From: an uncultured Collinsella sp.
Lineage (GTDB): Bacteria > Actinomycetota > Coriobacteriia > Coriobacteriales > Coriobacteriaceae
Direction: 5' to 3'
Assembly (NCBI GenBank): GCA_902470895.1
Contig: CABRID010000023.1
Span: 1 to 22,658, forward strand
Length of the DNA: 22,658 nt
The position numbers and the translations under genes are program-made. Below the pieces are notes generated by a model. That model ran no database searches. It had not been told where the DNA came from and was given only the letters and a program-made list of their open reading frames with translations. This document shows, in pieces, positions 14,243-21,082 of this stretch. Each line of letters starts with the position of its first letter. The stretch's first letter is position 1.

Positions 14243-16246
14243 ATGGCTAAGTTTGACATCATCGCCGCGACCGGTTGCCCGACCGGCATTGCGCACACCT
14301 TCATGGCGAAGGAGGCGCTGGAGAAGGCAGCTGCCGAGCGTGGTCTGACCATTAAGGTCGAGACACATGGCCAGGTCGGTGTCGAGAACGAGCTCACCAA
14401 GAGCGAGATCGCCGGTGCCAAGGCCGTCGTCGTCGCAGCCGATAAGGATGTCCAGGCTGAGCGTTTCGCCGGTAAGCCCATGGTTTCCGTTGGTGTTTCC
14501 AAGGCCCTGTCTGTCGAGGCTGCTGGTAAGCTGATCGACCGCGCGCTCGCCGCCAAGGGCGACGACACGGTTGCCGCTGCCGCCGATGTCGAGGACGAGG
14601 TCGAGGAGAAGGAGTCCATCGGTCACGTCATCTACAAGCACCTCATGAACGGCGTCAGCCACATGCTGGTCTTCGTCGTTGCCGGTGGTGTTCTGACCGC
14701 CATTTCGTTCCTGTGGGGCATCACGTCCTTTGATTCGACGGCTGCCGACTACAACAGCTTTGCCGCGATGCTCAAGATTATCGGCGGTATCGCCATGAAC
14801 CTCATGGTTCCGGTGCTCTCCGCCTACATCGCCGAGTCTATCGGCAAGCGCCCGGCGCTCGTCCCCGGCTTTGTTGCCGGTATGATTGCCATCCAGGGTC
14901 TTCCCATCAACGCCGATACCGGCATGATCGACGCTGGAGGCTCGGGTGTGGGCTTCGGCTTCCTGGGCGGCATCGTCGGCGGCTTCCTCGCTGGCTATGT
15001 CATCCTGCTGCTCGAGAAGGCTTTCTCTAAAATTCCCGCGAGCCTTAATGGCCTGAAGGCAATCTTCCTGTATCCGCTGTGCTCTACCGCCATCGTCGGC
15101 CTGGTCATGCTCGGTATTTCCGGCCCCATGGCTGCCATTAACCAGGGCATGATGGATTTCCTGCAGAGCCTCGGTAACTCCGGTCCGGTGATCCTTGGCC
15201 TGGCCATCGGCTGCATGTGCGCCTTTGATATGGGCGGCCCGGTCAACAAGGCTGCTTACGCTACTGGCACCTTCCTGCTCGGTACCGCTCTCGAAGCTGG
15301 CGTCGGCACCGAGACCTACAACTTCGGCACCAACTTCATGGCTGCCGTCTCCGCCGCTTGCATCGTTCCGCCGCTGATCACCACCTTCGCCGTCGTTGTC
15401 GGCAAGAAGTACTTCAGCCAGGAGGATCATGACGCCGGTATCGTCAACCTCATCCTTGGTTGCACCCACATCACCGAGGGCGCCATTCCGTTCATGACCA
15501 AGAACATCTGGCCCGTCATGCCCATCATGATGCTCGGTTCTTCCATCGCTTCCATCTTGACCATCTTCTTCAACGTTCACGATCCGGCGCCTCACGGCGG
15601 CTTCCTGGTCCTGCCTGTTGTCGAGAACGGTCCGCTGTGGGTCCTCGCGATCCTCATCGGCGCTGTGGTCGGTGGCATCCTGTTCGTGGCCTTCAAGAAG
15701 TACGACTTCGAGAAGAATCAGAAGGCCGCTCCTGTAGCCAAGCCCGTTGAGGCCCCCAAGGCCGCTGCCGTCGAGGCCCCCAAGGCCGAGGCTGCCGACT
15801 TCGTGAAGGTCGAGAATGTCTTTGTCGCCGAGGACTTCGCTTCTCGTGACGAGGCTCTGAGCTTCGTTTCCAACCAGGCCGTCAAGGCAGGTATCGCCAG
15901 CGACGCCGACGCCGTGATGAACGCCTTCCTGGCTCGCGAGGCCGAGGGCACCACGGGCATGATGGAGGGCTTCGCCATCCCGCATGCCAAGTCCGACGCC
16001 ATTACCGAGGCTGCCGTCATCGTCGTTAAGGACGAGTCCGGCGTGACCGGTTGGGACACCATGGACGGCGCTCCCGTTAACGTGGCTATCGCCCTGCTCA
16101 TCCCGGGTGCCCAGGCTGGCACCACGCACCTCAAGATCCTGTCCAAGGTCGCCGAGGCGCTCATGGACGAGGACTTCCGTGCCACCGTCAAGGGTTCCAC
16201 CGACGCCGCCGAGATCGCCAAGACGATCAACGCCCGCCTGGTCTAA
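14243..16246 (+). CDS. fruA: Fructose-specific PTS permease EIIBCA
   Basis: Membrane transporter that imports fructose and phosphorylates it, normally to fructose-1-phosphate, using phosphate from HPr. The domain order in 667 residues is B-C-A. EIIB (1 to about 100) has active Cys12 in ATGCPTGIAHTFMA. EIIC (about 125-490) starts at GHVIYKHLMNGVSHMLVFVVAGGVL, has about eight or more hydrophobic spans, and keeps the substrate signature GCTHITEGAIPFM. EIIA (about 520-667) carries the phosphorylated His581 in GFAIPHAKS. An Ala/Pro/Lys/Glu-rich linker with a short tandem repeat joins C and A. The ATG with AAGGAGGG five bases upstream is chosen; a GTG reading from 14171 would translate the leader hairpins. 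It ends at a strong terminator. No private HPr-like FPr domain is fused, so it relies on ptsH and ptsI nearby. Confidence 0.95.
   Translation: MAKFDIIAATGCPTGIAHTFMAKEALEKAAAERGLTIKVETHGQVGVENELTKSEIAGAKAVVVAADKDVQAERFAGKPMVSVGVSKALSVEAAGKLIDRALAAKGDDTVAAAADVEDEVEEKESIGHVIYKHLMNGVSHMLVFVVAGGVLTAISFLWGITSFDSTAADYNSFAAMLKIIGGIAMNLMVPVLSAYIAESIGKRPALVPGFVAGMIAIQGLPINADTGMIDAGGSGVGFGFLGGIVGGFLAGYVILLLEKAFSKIPASLNGLKAIFLYPLCSTAIVGLVMLGISGPMAAINQGMMDFLQSLGNSGPVILGLAIGCMCAFDMGGPVNKAAYATGTFLLGTALEAGVGTETYNFGTNFMAAVSAACIVPPLITTFAVVVGKKYFSQEDHDAGIVNLILGCTHITEGAIPFMTKNIWPVMPIMMLGSSIASILTIFFNVHDPAPHGGFLVLPVVENGPLWVLAILIGAVVGGILFVAFKKYDFEKNQKAAPVAKPVEAPKAAAVEAPKAEAADFVKVENVFVAEDFASRDEALSFVSNQAVKAGIASDADAVMNAFLAREAEGTTGMMEGFAIPHAKSDAITEAAVIVVKDESGVTGWDTMDGAPVNVAIALLIPGAQAGTTHLKILSKVAEALMDEDFRATVKGSTDAAEIAKTINARLV
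15746..15796 (+). repeat. Tandem repeat in the EIIC-EIIA linker of fruA
   Basis: Two adjacent near-identical units of 24 and 27 nt encode VEAPKAAA and VEAPKAEAA. They form a flexible interdomain linker. The repeat could vary in copy number between strains. Confidence 0.75.
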
Positions 16247-16284
16247 TCCCCCAGCCCGCGAATAACATCGCCCCCTGTATATAA

Positions 16285-16317
16285 GGCGGAGTCCCTCTCC
16301 AGGGCCTCCGCCTTTTT
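16285..16317 (+). terminator. Rho-independent terminator after fruA
   Basis: GGCGGAG pairs with CTCCGCC (16285-16291 with 16306-16312), with an inner CCCT/AGGG helix, and TTTTT follows at once. It isolates the permease gene from the region before ptsH. Confidence 0.92.
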
Positions 16318-16377
16318 CGAATCAGAGAACGCATCGGTTATCCCATCAGCCAGAATGCCTTTCAGCCGACATTACTC

Positions 16378-16572
16378 TGGACCGACCGTGTTTCCGCAGC
16401 TTGCTCGCCCACAGGGGCCCGTGCGCGGCCTGTGAGATTTATCGCGAGTTCCGCTCGAGCCGAAGAGCACTTAATGTGCTCTTCGTGCGAGCAGGACTGT
16501 AGAGCAGGAAATCTCACTGGCCGCGCCCGGCCCCCTGTGGGCGAGCAAGCGGACGACAAACACATCTGTCCA
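16378..16572. repeat. Large imperfect palindrome between fruA and ptsH
   Basis: The core arms are 42 nt each (16399-16440 and 16509-16550) with only three mismatches. The first 19 bases of the left arm, GCTTGCTCGCCCACAGGGG, are matched perfectly at the outer end of the right arm. Weaker symmetry extends outward through GTGTTT/AAACAC and TGGAC/GTCCA to give 195 nt. The 68-nt centre has its own perfect 10-bp hairpin CGAAGAGCAC-TTAAT-GTGCTCTTCG (16461-16485), nested in GCTCG/CGAGC. Short open frames on both strands here have mirror-image peptides and are by-products of the symmetry. No transposase or clear target duplication is seen. With the fruA terminator and the ptsH leader, this accounts for the 442-nt gene-free stretch at 16247-16688. 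Confidence 0.9.
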
Positions 16573-16614
16573 ACAATTCGTCCGAAACATAATGAAAAAC
16601 CGTTTGATGTGAGT

Positions 16615-16620
16615 TAATAT
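16615..16620 (+). promoter_or_regulatory. Candidate -10 box for ptsH
   Basis: TAATAT precedes the structured ptsH leader. The only -35 at 17-nt spacing is ATGAAA (16592-16597), four of six to consensus. It is tentative. Confidence 0.35.
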
Positions 16621-16637
16621 AAACAACGTCGTGAATC

Positions 16638-16685
16638 TGACTCCTGCCACATACATGACAGGGGTTAAACACAAAAAAGGAGTCA
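16638..16685 (+). promoter_or_regulatory. ptsH leader with mutually exclusive RNA pairings masking the RBS
   Basis: TGACTCCT (16638-16645) is a perfect 8-nt complement of AGGAGTCA (16678-16685), which contains the ptsH Shine-Dalgarno. The same upstream bases also form a local hairpin, CCTGCCA with TGACAGG (16643-16649 and 16656-16662, one internal mismatch), which would free the ribosome-binding site. This is the geometry of a translational switch. It matches no riboswitch class I recognise. Confidence 0.5.
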
Positions 16686-16688
16686 ACT

Positions 16689-16952
16689 ATGGTTTCTGAG
16701 AAGGCTACCCTCGTTAATCCTCAGGGTCTGCACATGCGTCCGGCTGGTCTGTTCGCCTCCACCATGGGCAAGTACGCCTGTGACGTGACGGTCATCACCC
16801 CCGAGAAGGAGGTCAACGGCAAGTCCCCGATGGCCCTCATGGCTGCTGGTATCCCCTGCGGCACCGAGGTCGAGGTAAAGTGCGACGGCGCTGACGAGGC
16901 CGAGGCTCTGGCTGCTGCCATCGAGCTCATCAAGAGCGGTCTTGGCGAGTAG
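16689..16952 (+). CDS. ptsH: Phosphocarrier protein HPr
   Basis: Small cytoplasmic carrier that takes phosphate from Enzyme I and passes it to sugar-specific EIIA domains. The 87-residue protein has active His15 in PQGLHMRPAGLFA. It also has Ser46 in VNGKSPMALMAAG, the position that HPr kinase modifies in Gram-positive bacteria; whether that kinase is present is not shown here. The flanking residues (SPMALMA rather than SIMGVMS) are slightly unusual. AAGGAG six nt upstream fixes the ATG, and this ribosome-binding site can pair with the leader. A terminator hairpin separates it from ptsI, so HPr can be made in excess over Enzyme I. Confidence 0.96.
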   Translation: MVSEKATLVNPQGLHMRPAGLFASTMGKYACDVTVITPEKEVNGKSPMALMAAGIPCGTEVEVKCDGADEAEALAAAIELIKSGLGE

Positions 16953-16997
16953 AACTCAAACGGGTCGCATGTTGAACAACTAAGTTCATATTTGGGG

Positions 16998-17033
16998 GCG
17001 CAGTGACCTGTTGTAAGGTAACTGCGCTCTTTT
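16998..17033 (+). terminator. Terminator/attenuator between ptsH and ptsI
   Basis: GCGCAGTGACC pairs with GGTAACTGCGC at 10 of 11 positions (16998-17008 with 17017-17027), followed by TCTTTTG. No clear promoter for ptsI is seen beyond it, so ptsI may be transcribed by read-through. Confidence 0.8.
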
Positions 17034-17079
17034 GTCATGGATATGGCAAAACGCTTTATCACATGACACGGAGAGAGGA

Positions 17080-18789
17080 ATGGGAATGTATCAGGGAGTC
17101 AACGCTTCCGAGGGCATCGGTATCGGCACCGTCATGGTCGCCGTCGATCCCGACTTGACGTTTGAGCCGCACGAGGTTGCTGATTCGGCAGCAGAGAAGG
17201 AGCGCTATCAGTCCGCTCTTTCGGTCTTCTGCGAGAAGACCCAGGCTCAGGCCGACCACATGAAGGAGACGGTGGGCGAGGCCGAGGCCGAGATCATGAG
17301 CGGACATATTGTCCTGGCTCAGGATCCGGGTATGACCGACGCCATCAACGCCGCCATTGACGGTGGTACCTGCGCCGAGCAGGCGCTTATGGACACCTCG
17401 ACCATGTTCGAGAACATGTTCCTGTCCATGGACGACGAGATGTTCCGTCTGCGCGCGGCCGACATCGCCGACATCCGCACCGGTATTCTGGCCGAGCTGC
17501 TGGGCAAGGAGGTCGTCGACCTCTCCGTCCTGCCCGAGAACACCGTCGTTGTCGTGCATGACCTCACGCCGTCCATGACCGCCACGATCGATAAGGCCCA
17601 CGTTGCCGGTATCGTCACCGAGACCGGTGGCCGCACGTCGCACTCCGCGATCATCGCGCGTGCCCTCGAGATCCCGGCTGTCCTTTCGGTTTCCAACAGC
17701 TGCACCGCGCTGCGCAACGGTATGACCGTTGTCGTCGACGGTGGCAAGGGTATCGTTGAGGCCGATCCCGACGAGGAGACGCTCGCTGCCTACACTGCCA
17801 AGGCCGAGGCCTTCGCTGCCGAGAAGGCAGCCCTCGAGGCCTTCCGTGGCAAGCCGTCCGTGACTGCCGATGGCATCAAGAAGATCATCGCCTGCAACAT
17901 CGGTAACCCTGATGACGTGCCCAACGCGCTCGATCACGATGCCGAGGCCATCGGTCTGTTCCGCTCCGAGTTCCTGTTCATGGACTCTGCCGAGCTTCCT
18001 TCCGAGGAGGAGCAGTTCAACGCCTACCGTAAGGTCGCCAGCGCGCTCAAGGGCGCTCCGGTCATCATCCGCACGCTCGATGTGGGTGGCGACAAGGAGA
18101 TTCCGTATCTGCACATGGTCAAGGAAGATAACCCCTTCATGGGCTTCCGCGCCGTGCGTTACTGCCTGGCCAATCCCGACCAGTACAAGGTCCAGCTCCG
18201 CGCTCTGCTGCGCGCTAGCGCCTTCGGTGACGTAAAGATCATGATCCCGCTCGTCACCTGCGTCGAGGAGGTCTTGGCTGTCAAGGAGCTTGTCGAGCAG
18301 TGCAAGGCCGAGCTGACTGAAGAGGGTCGCAAGTTCAACGAGAACATCGAGGTCGGCATCATGGTTGAGACGCCTGCCGCTTCGCTGCTCGCAGACCGTC
18401 TTGCCGAGGTCGCCGACTTCTTCTCCATCGGCACCAACGACCTGATCGGCTACACCATGTGCGCCGACCGTGGCAACGACACCATCTCCAACCTGTACCA
18501 GGTTTACTATCCCGCCGTGCTCCGCTCGCTCAAGAACATCATCGAGAGCGGCGTGAAGGCCGGCATCATGGTCGGTATGTGCGGCGAGGCCGCTGCCGAT
18601 CCGCTGCTCGAGCCGCTGCTGATCAGCTGGGGCCTGGAGGAGTTCTCGATGAGTGCTCCGTCGATCCTGCGCGCCCGTAAGACCATCAGCCAGTGGACCA
18701 AGGCCGAGTGCGACGAGCTCGCCGAGAAGGCGCTCGCCTGCAACACCGCCGCCGAGGTCAAGGCACTGCTCGAGTCCGCAGCTCGCTAA
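17080..18789 (+). CDS. ptsI: PTS Enzyme I (phosphoenolpyruvate-protein phosphotransferase)
   Basis: Starts the PTS cascade by autophosphorylating on histidine from PEP and passing phosphate to HPr. The 569-residue protein has the HPr-binding helical N-domain and the phosphohistidine motif TGGRTSHSAIIARALEIPAVL with His188. The PEP-binding TIM barrel shows GLFRSEFLFM, DVGGDKEIPYL, NPFMGFRAVRYCL, GIMVETPAA, FFSIGTNDLIGYTMCADRGND and GMCGEAAADP with Cys501. All catalytic residues are present. Two in-frame ATGs (17080 and 17086) both have acceptable ribosome-binding sites in the purine run GGAGAGAGGA; the second gives MYQGVNASEG, which is closer to family N-termini. It follows ptsH after an attenuator-like hairpin and precedes a 1-phosphofructokinase gene. 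Confidence 0.96.
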   Translation: MGMYQGVNASEGIGIGTVMVAVDPDLTFEPHEVADSAAEKERYQSALSVFCEKTQAQADHMKETVGEAEAEIMSGHIVLAQDPGMTDAINAAIDGGTCAEQALMDTSTMFENMFLSMDDEMFRLRAADIADIRTGILAELLGKEVVDLSVLPENTVVVVHDLTPSMTATIDKAHVAGIVTETGGRTSHSAIIARALEIPAVLSVSNSCTALRNGMTVVVDGGKGIVEADPDEETLAAYTAKAEAFAAEKAALEAFRGKPSVTADGIKKIIACNIGNPDDVPNALDHDAEAIGLFRSEFLFMDSAELPSEEEQFNAYRKVASALKGAPVIIRTLDVGGDKEIPYLHMVKEDNPFMGFRAVRYCLANPDQYKVQLRALLRASAFGDVKIMIPLVTCVEEVLAVKELVEQCKAELTEEGRKFNENIEVGIMVETPAASLLADRLAEVADFFSIGTNDLIGYTMCADRGNDTISNLYQVYYPAVLRSLKNIIESGVKAGIMVGMCGEAAADPLLEPLLISWGLEEFSMSAPSILRARKTISQWTKAECDELAEKALACNTAAEVKALLESAAR

Positions 18790-18806
18790 TTTGGTATCAG
18801 AGGTAA

Positions 18807-18836
18807 CCGCGTGGTTGGAATGGGCCGGCCACGCGG
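18807..18836 (+). promoter_or_regulatory. Intercistronic hairpin between ptsI and first PfkB kinase
   Basis: The 8-bp perfect inverted repeat CCGCGTGG / CCACGCGG encloses 14 nt. No T-run follows, so it is more likely an mRNA stability or processing element than a terminator. The kinase ribosome-binding site AGGGGGT follows 19 nt later. Confidence 0.5.
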
Positions 18837-18863
18837 CCCTCACATATACAGGGGGTACTGTAA

Positions 18864-19796
18864 ATGTTCTACACGCTAACCGCTAACCCGGCTGTCGACA
18901 TGACGGTTTCGAGCTCTCCGCTCGAGCCCGACGAGAACGTCCGCACCGGTTCGGCCAGCTACACGGCTAACGGCAAGGGCCTCGACGTGTCCTTCGCCTT
19001 TAAGAAGATGGGCGTCGACACCGTCGCGCTCGGCTTCTTCGCTGGCTTCACGGGCAAGTTCATCGTCGAGGAGGTCATGAACCTGGGTTGCCTCTGCCGC
19101 CCGGTCTGGACCGACGGTATCACGCGCATTAACACCTACGTCAACGATGGCCAGCACGAGTACGGCATCCTGAACCCGGGTGCTCCGATCACGCCGCAGC
19201 ACCAGGAGGAGCTCTACAACATCCTGGACACCGCGGGCGATCTTGAGTGCCTGATTGTCTCCGGCTCCGTGCCTCCCAAAGCTACGCCCGACTTCCTGGC
19301 TCAGGTCATGGAGCACGCTCAGGCTCGTGGCGCTGACGTCGTCCTGGACCTGTCCTCCGACAAGCTCAAGGAGCTCGCTCACAAGAAGCCGCTGCTCATC
19401 AAGCCGAACCATCACGAGATGAAGGCCATCTTCGGCGTGCCGGTCGACACCGACGACGAGGTCCGCGTTGCCATGAAGATGGCTCACGACGCCGGCGTTC
19501 AGAACGTGCTGCTCACCCGTGGTAGCCGCGGCGACGCTTACTTCTCCAACGGCGAGGACATCTGGTACGCCAAGCGTGAGTTCAACATCAAGCTGGTTTC
19601 TTCCGTCTGCGCCGGCGACTGCACCCTCGCTGCGTTCCTGCACAAGTGGTACAGGGATCGCGACAACGTCGAGGAGGCCATGAAGCTCGCTATGGCCACC
19701 GGCGCCAACGTTGCCGAGTCCATCGGCATTGGTGATTTCGGTCACGTCGACGAGTACAGCAAGCGCGTTGCTGTCCGCAAGCTCGATCGTCAGTAA
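18864..19796 (+). CDS. PfkB-family 1-phosphofructokinase-like kinase (divergent copy)
   Basis: Ribokinase/PfkB-fold sugar-phosphate kinase, most similar in outline to 1-phosphofructokinase (fructose-1-P to fructose-1,6-bisphosphate), also close to tagatose-6-P kinase. The 310 residues begin MFYTLTANPAVDMTV and contain the first PfkB signature NGKGLDVS (37-43), VWTDGITRIN, VSGSVPP, LLIKPNHHEM and the second signature VCAGDCTLAAF with catalytic Asp252. Two positions differ from its paralogue and from the family: Asp41 replaces the usual Asn of GGKGxN, and Cys253 replaces the Ser of GAGDS. Function or substrate may therefore have shifted. It is probably co-transcribed with ptsI across a 74-nt gap and ends at a perfect terminator. 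Confidence 0.88.
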   Translation: MFYTLTANPAVDMTVSSSPLEPDENVRTGSASYTANGKGLDVSFAFKKMGVDTVALGFFAGFTGKFIVEEVMNLGCLCRPVWTDGITRINTYVNDGQHEYGILNPGAPITPQHQEELYNILDTAGDLECLIVSGSVPPKATPDFLAQVMEHAQARGADVVLDLSSDKLKELAHKKPLLIKPNHHEMKAIFGVPVDTDDEVRVAMKMAHDAGVQNVLLTRGSRGDAYFSNGEDIWYAKREFNIKLVSSVCAGDCTLAAFLHKWYRDRDNVEEAMKLAMATGANVAESIGIGDFGHVDEYSKRVAVRKLDRQ

Positions 19797-19824
19797 TCGA
19801 AACGCGACATATTCGTGCGCATGC

Positions 19825-19856
19825 GGCGCCCCGGTTTCGGCCGGGGCGCCTTTTTT
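19825..19856 (+). terminator. Rho-independent terminator after the first PfkB kinase
   Basis: A perfect 10-bp stem GGCGCCCCGG / CCGGGGCGCC with a 6-nt loop is followed by six T residues. It closes the ptsH-ptsI-kinase unit. Confidence 0.96.
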
Positions 19857-19945
19857 GTTCCGCCATGGGGGAGAGGTGTCCTGCCGTACTTCATCGCTTC
19901 CACACCGTTCACCGAGTTGTCCTAGCCTTTTACCGATGTGTGGAA

Positions 19946-19977
19946 TATACTTTCATTAACACGTTGCTTCGTGAAAG
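19946..19977 (+). promoter_or_regulatory. Candidate -10 box and CTTTCA/TGAAAG inverted pair before fruK
   Basis: TATACT (19946-19951) is the best -10, with no good -35 at normal spacing. CTTTCA (19950-19955) overlaps it, and its inverse TGAAAG (19972-19977) lies 16 nt further on, partly inside the ribosome-binding site. The same pair with a 17-nt spacer occurs upstream of fruA. Confidence 0.4.
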
Positions 19978-19985
19978 GAACATTC

Positions 19986-20918
19986 ATGATTTACACGCTC
20001 ACTGCTAATCCCGCCATTGATTACAACATCGCCTGCGACGGCCTTACTGCCAATACCGTCACGCGTACCCGCAATGCCGTCTACACGCCCAACGGCAAAG
20101 GCCTCAACGTCTCGTTTACGCTTGACCACTATGGTGTCGACACCACGATCCTGGGTTTCTTCGCCGGCTTCTCGGGTGAGTTTATCGTTAAGGGCGCCGA
20201 GGCCCTGGGCGTGCCCGTCAAGCCCGTGTGGACCGACGGTATTACGCGCGTCAATGTGTTCCTCAACGCCGGTCCCGACACCGAGTACAACATGGTCAAT
20301 GCCGGTGCCGCCATCAATGAGGCCAACGAGCAGGAGATGTTTGAACTTATCGATTCGCTCGATGACATGACCTGCCTGGTCATCAGCGGCTCGCTGCCTC
20401 CCAACACTTCCGAGGGCTTCTTGGCCGAGGTCCTGCGCCGTGTCAAGGCCAAGGGGGCCGAGTTCGTCCTCGACATCTCGAGCCATCAGCTGGCAGACCT
20501 CATTGCTCTGGAGCCACTGCTGATCAAGCCCAATGACGACGAGCTGCTTGACATCTTTGGCATCAAGGTGAGCGGTGGCGACGACGAGTCCGTCAAGGGC
20601 GCTATGGCCGAGCTGCACGCCAAGGGCGCCAAGAACGTGCTGCTGACCCTTGGTGGCGCCGGTGCGTACTTCTCCAACGGCGAGCATATCTGGTTTGCCA
20701 ACCGCACCTTCGACGTCAAGCTGCTGTCGACGGTGTGCGCCGGCGATTCCTCGCTCGCTGCCTTCCTGTCCGTGTGGCACGACGCCCCCGAGCGCGTCGG
20801 GGACGCCCTGCGCCTTTCGATGGCCACTGGCGCCAACGTGGTCGAGTGCCCCGGTCTGGGTGATTTTGCCAAGGTGGACGAATATAAGAAGCACATCGAG
20901 GTTCGCCAGGTCTGCTAG
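19986..20918 (+). CDS. fruK: 1-phosphofructokinase (PfkB family, canonical copy)
   Basis: Phosphorylates fructose-1-phosphate to fructose-1,6-bisphosphate, the step after PTS import of fructose. The 310-residue protein is a clear paralogue of the preceding kinase and co-linear with it (MIYTLTANPAIDYN; VWTDGITRVN; VISGSLPP). It keeps the family residues at both key sites: NGKGLNVS with Asn41 and VCAGDSSLAAF with catalytic Asp254. ATG 19986 is chosen because GAAAGGAA lies upstream and it aligns with its paralogue; the longer reading from 19938 is rejected. It is flanked by terminators on both sides, so it is a separate transcription unit. Specificity for fructose-1-P over tagatose-6-P is inferred from the neighbouring fructose permease. 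Confidence 0.9.
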   Translation: MIYTLTANPAIDYNIACDGLTANTVTRTRNAVYTPNGKGLNVSFTLDHYGVDTTILGFFAGFSGEFIVKGAEALGVPVKPVWTDGITRVNVFLNAGPDTEYNMVNAGAAINEANEQEMFELIDSLDDMTCLVISGSLPPNTSEGFLAEVLRRVKAKGAEFVLDISSHQLADLIALEPLLIKPNDDELLDIFGIKVSGGDDESVKGAMAELHAKGAKNVLLTLGGAGAYFSNGEHIWFANRTFDVKLLSTVCAGDSSLAAFLSVWHDAPERVGDALRLSMATGANVVECPGLGDFAKVDEYKKHIEVRQVC

Positions 20919-20951
20919 TTCCGGCACCTTGTCTGAATAGTTTGATTATTT

Positions 20952-20985
20952 CGCATCCGTCTTAGACTAGGACGGATGCGTTTTT
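20952..20985 (+). terminator. Rho-independent terminator after fruK
   Basis: A perfect 10-bp stem CGCATCCGTC / GACGGATGCG with a 9-nt loop is followed by TTTTTG. Confidence 0.95.
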
Positions 20986-21082
20986 GTTTATCGGACTTGC
21001 GTGTGCAGTGGAGGCTGTTTCTTGCTAGACTTCTTGCAGACGCAATCGATAGCCAATTTGATAGTCGCAGGAGGCCATAGGC

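Noticed and set aside
14141..16129. 662-codon open frame antisense to fruA
   Set aside because: Opposite-strand shadow of a well-supported PTS permease; the His/Asp/Glu/Gly-rich composition is typical of such shadows.
16399..16550. Palindrome as an insertion sequence or a terminator
   Set aside because: There is no transposase and no clear target-site duplication. There is also no T-run, and a proper terminator already lies upstream. It is kept as an unclassified repeat.
16362..16617. Two small open frames, one on each strand, in the ptsH upstream region
   Set aside because: Their peptides share a mirror-derived segment (NLTGRAR..PVGEQA) because the DNA is palindromic. There is no ribosome-binding site, so they are not genes.
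17059..18843. 594-codon open frame antisense to ptsI
   Set aside because: It covers an Enzyme I gene with every catalytic motif intact and shows no recognisable domain.
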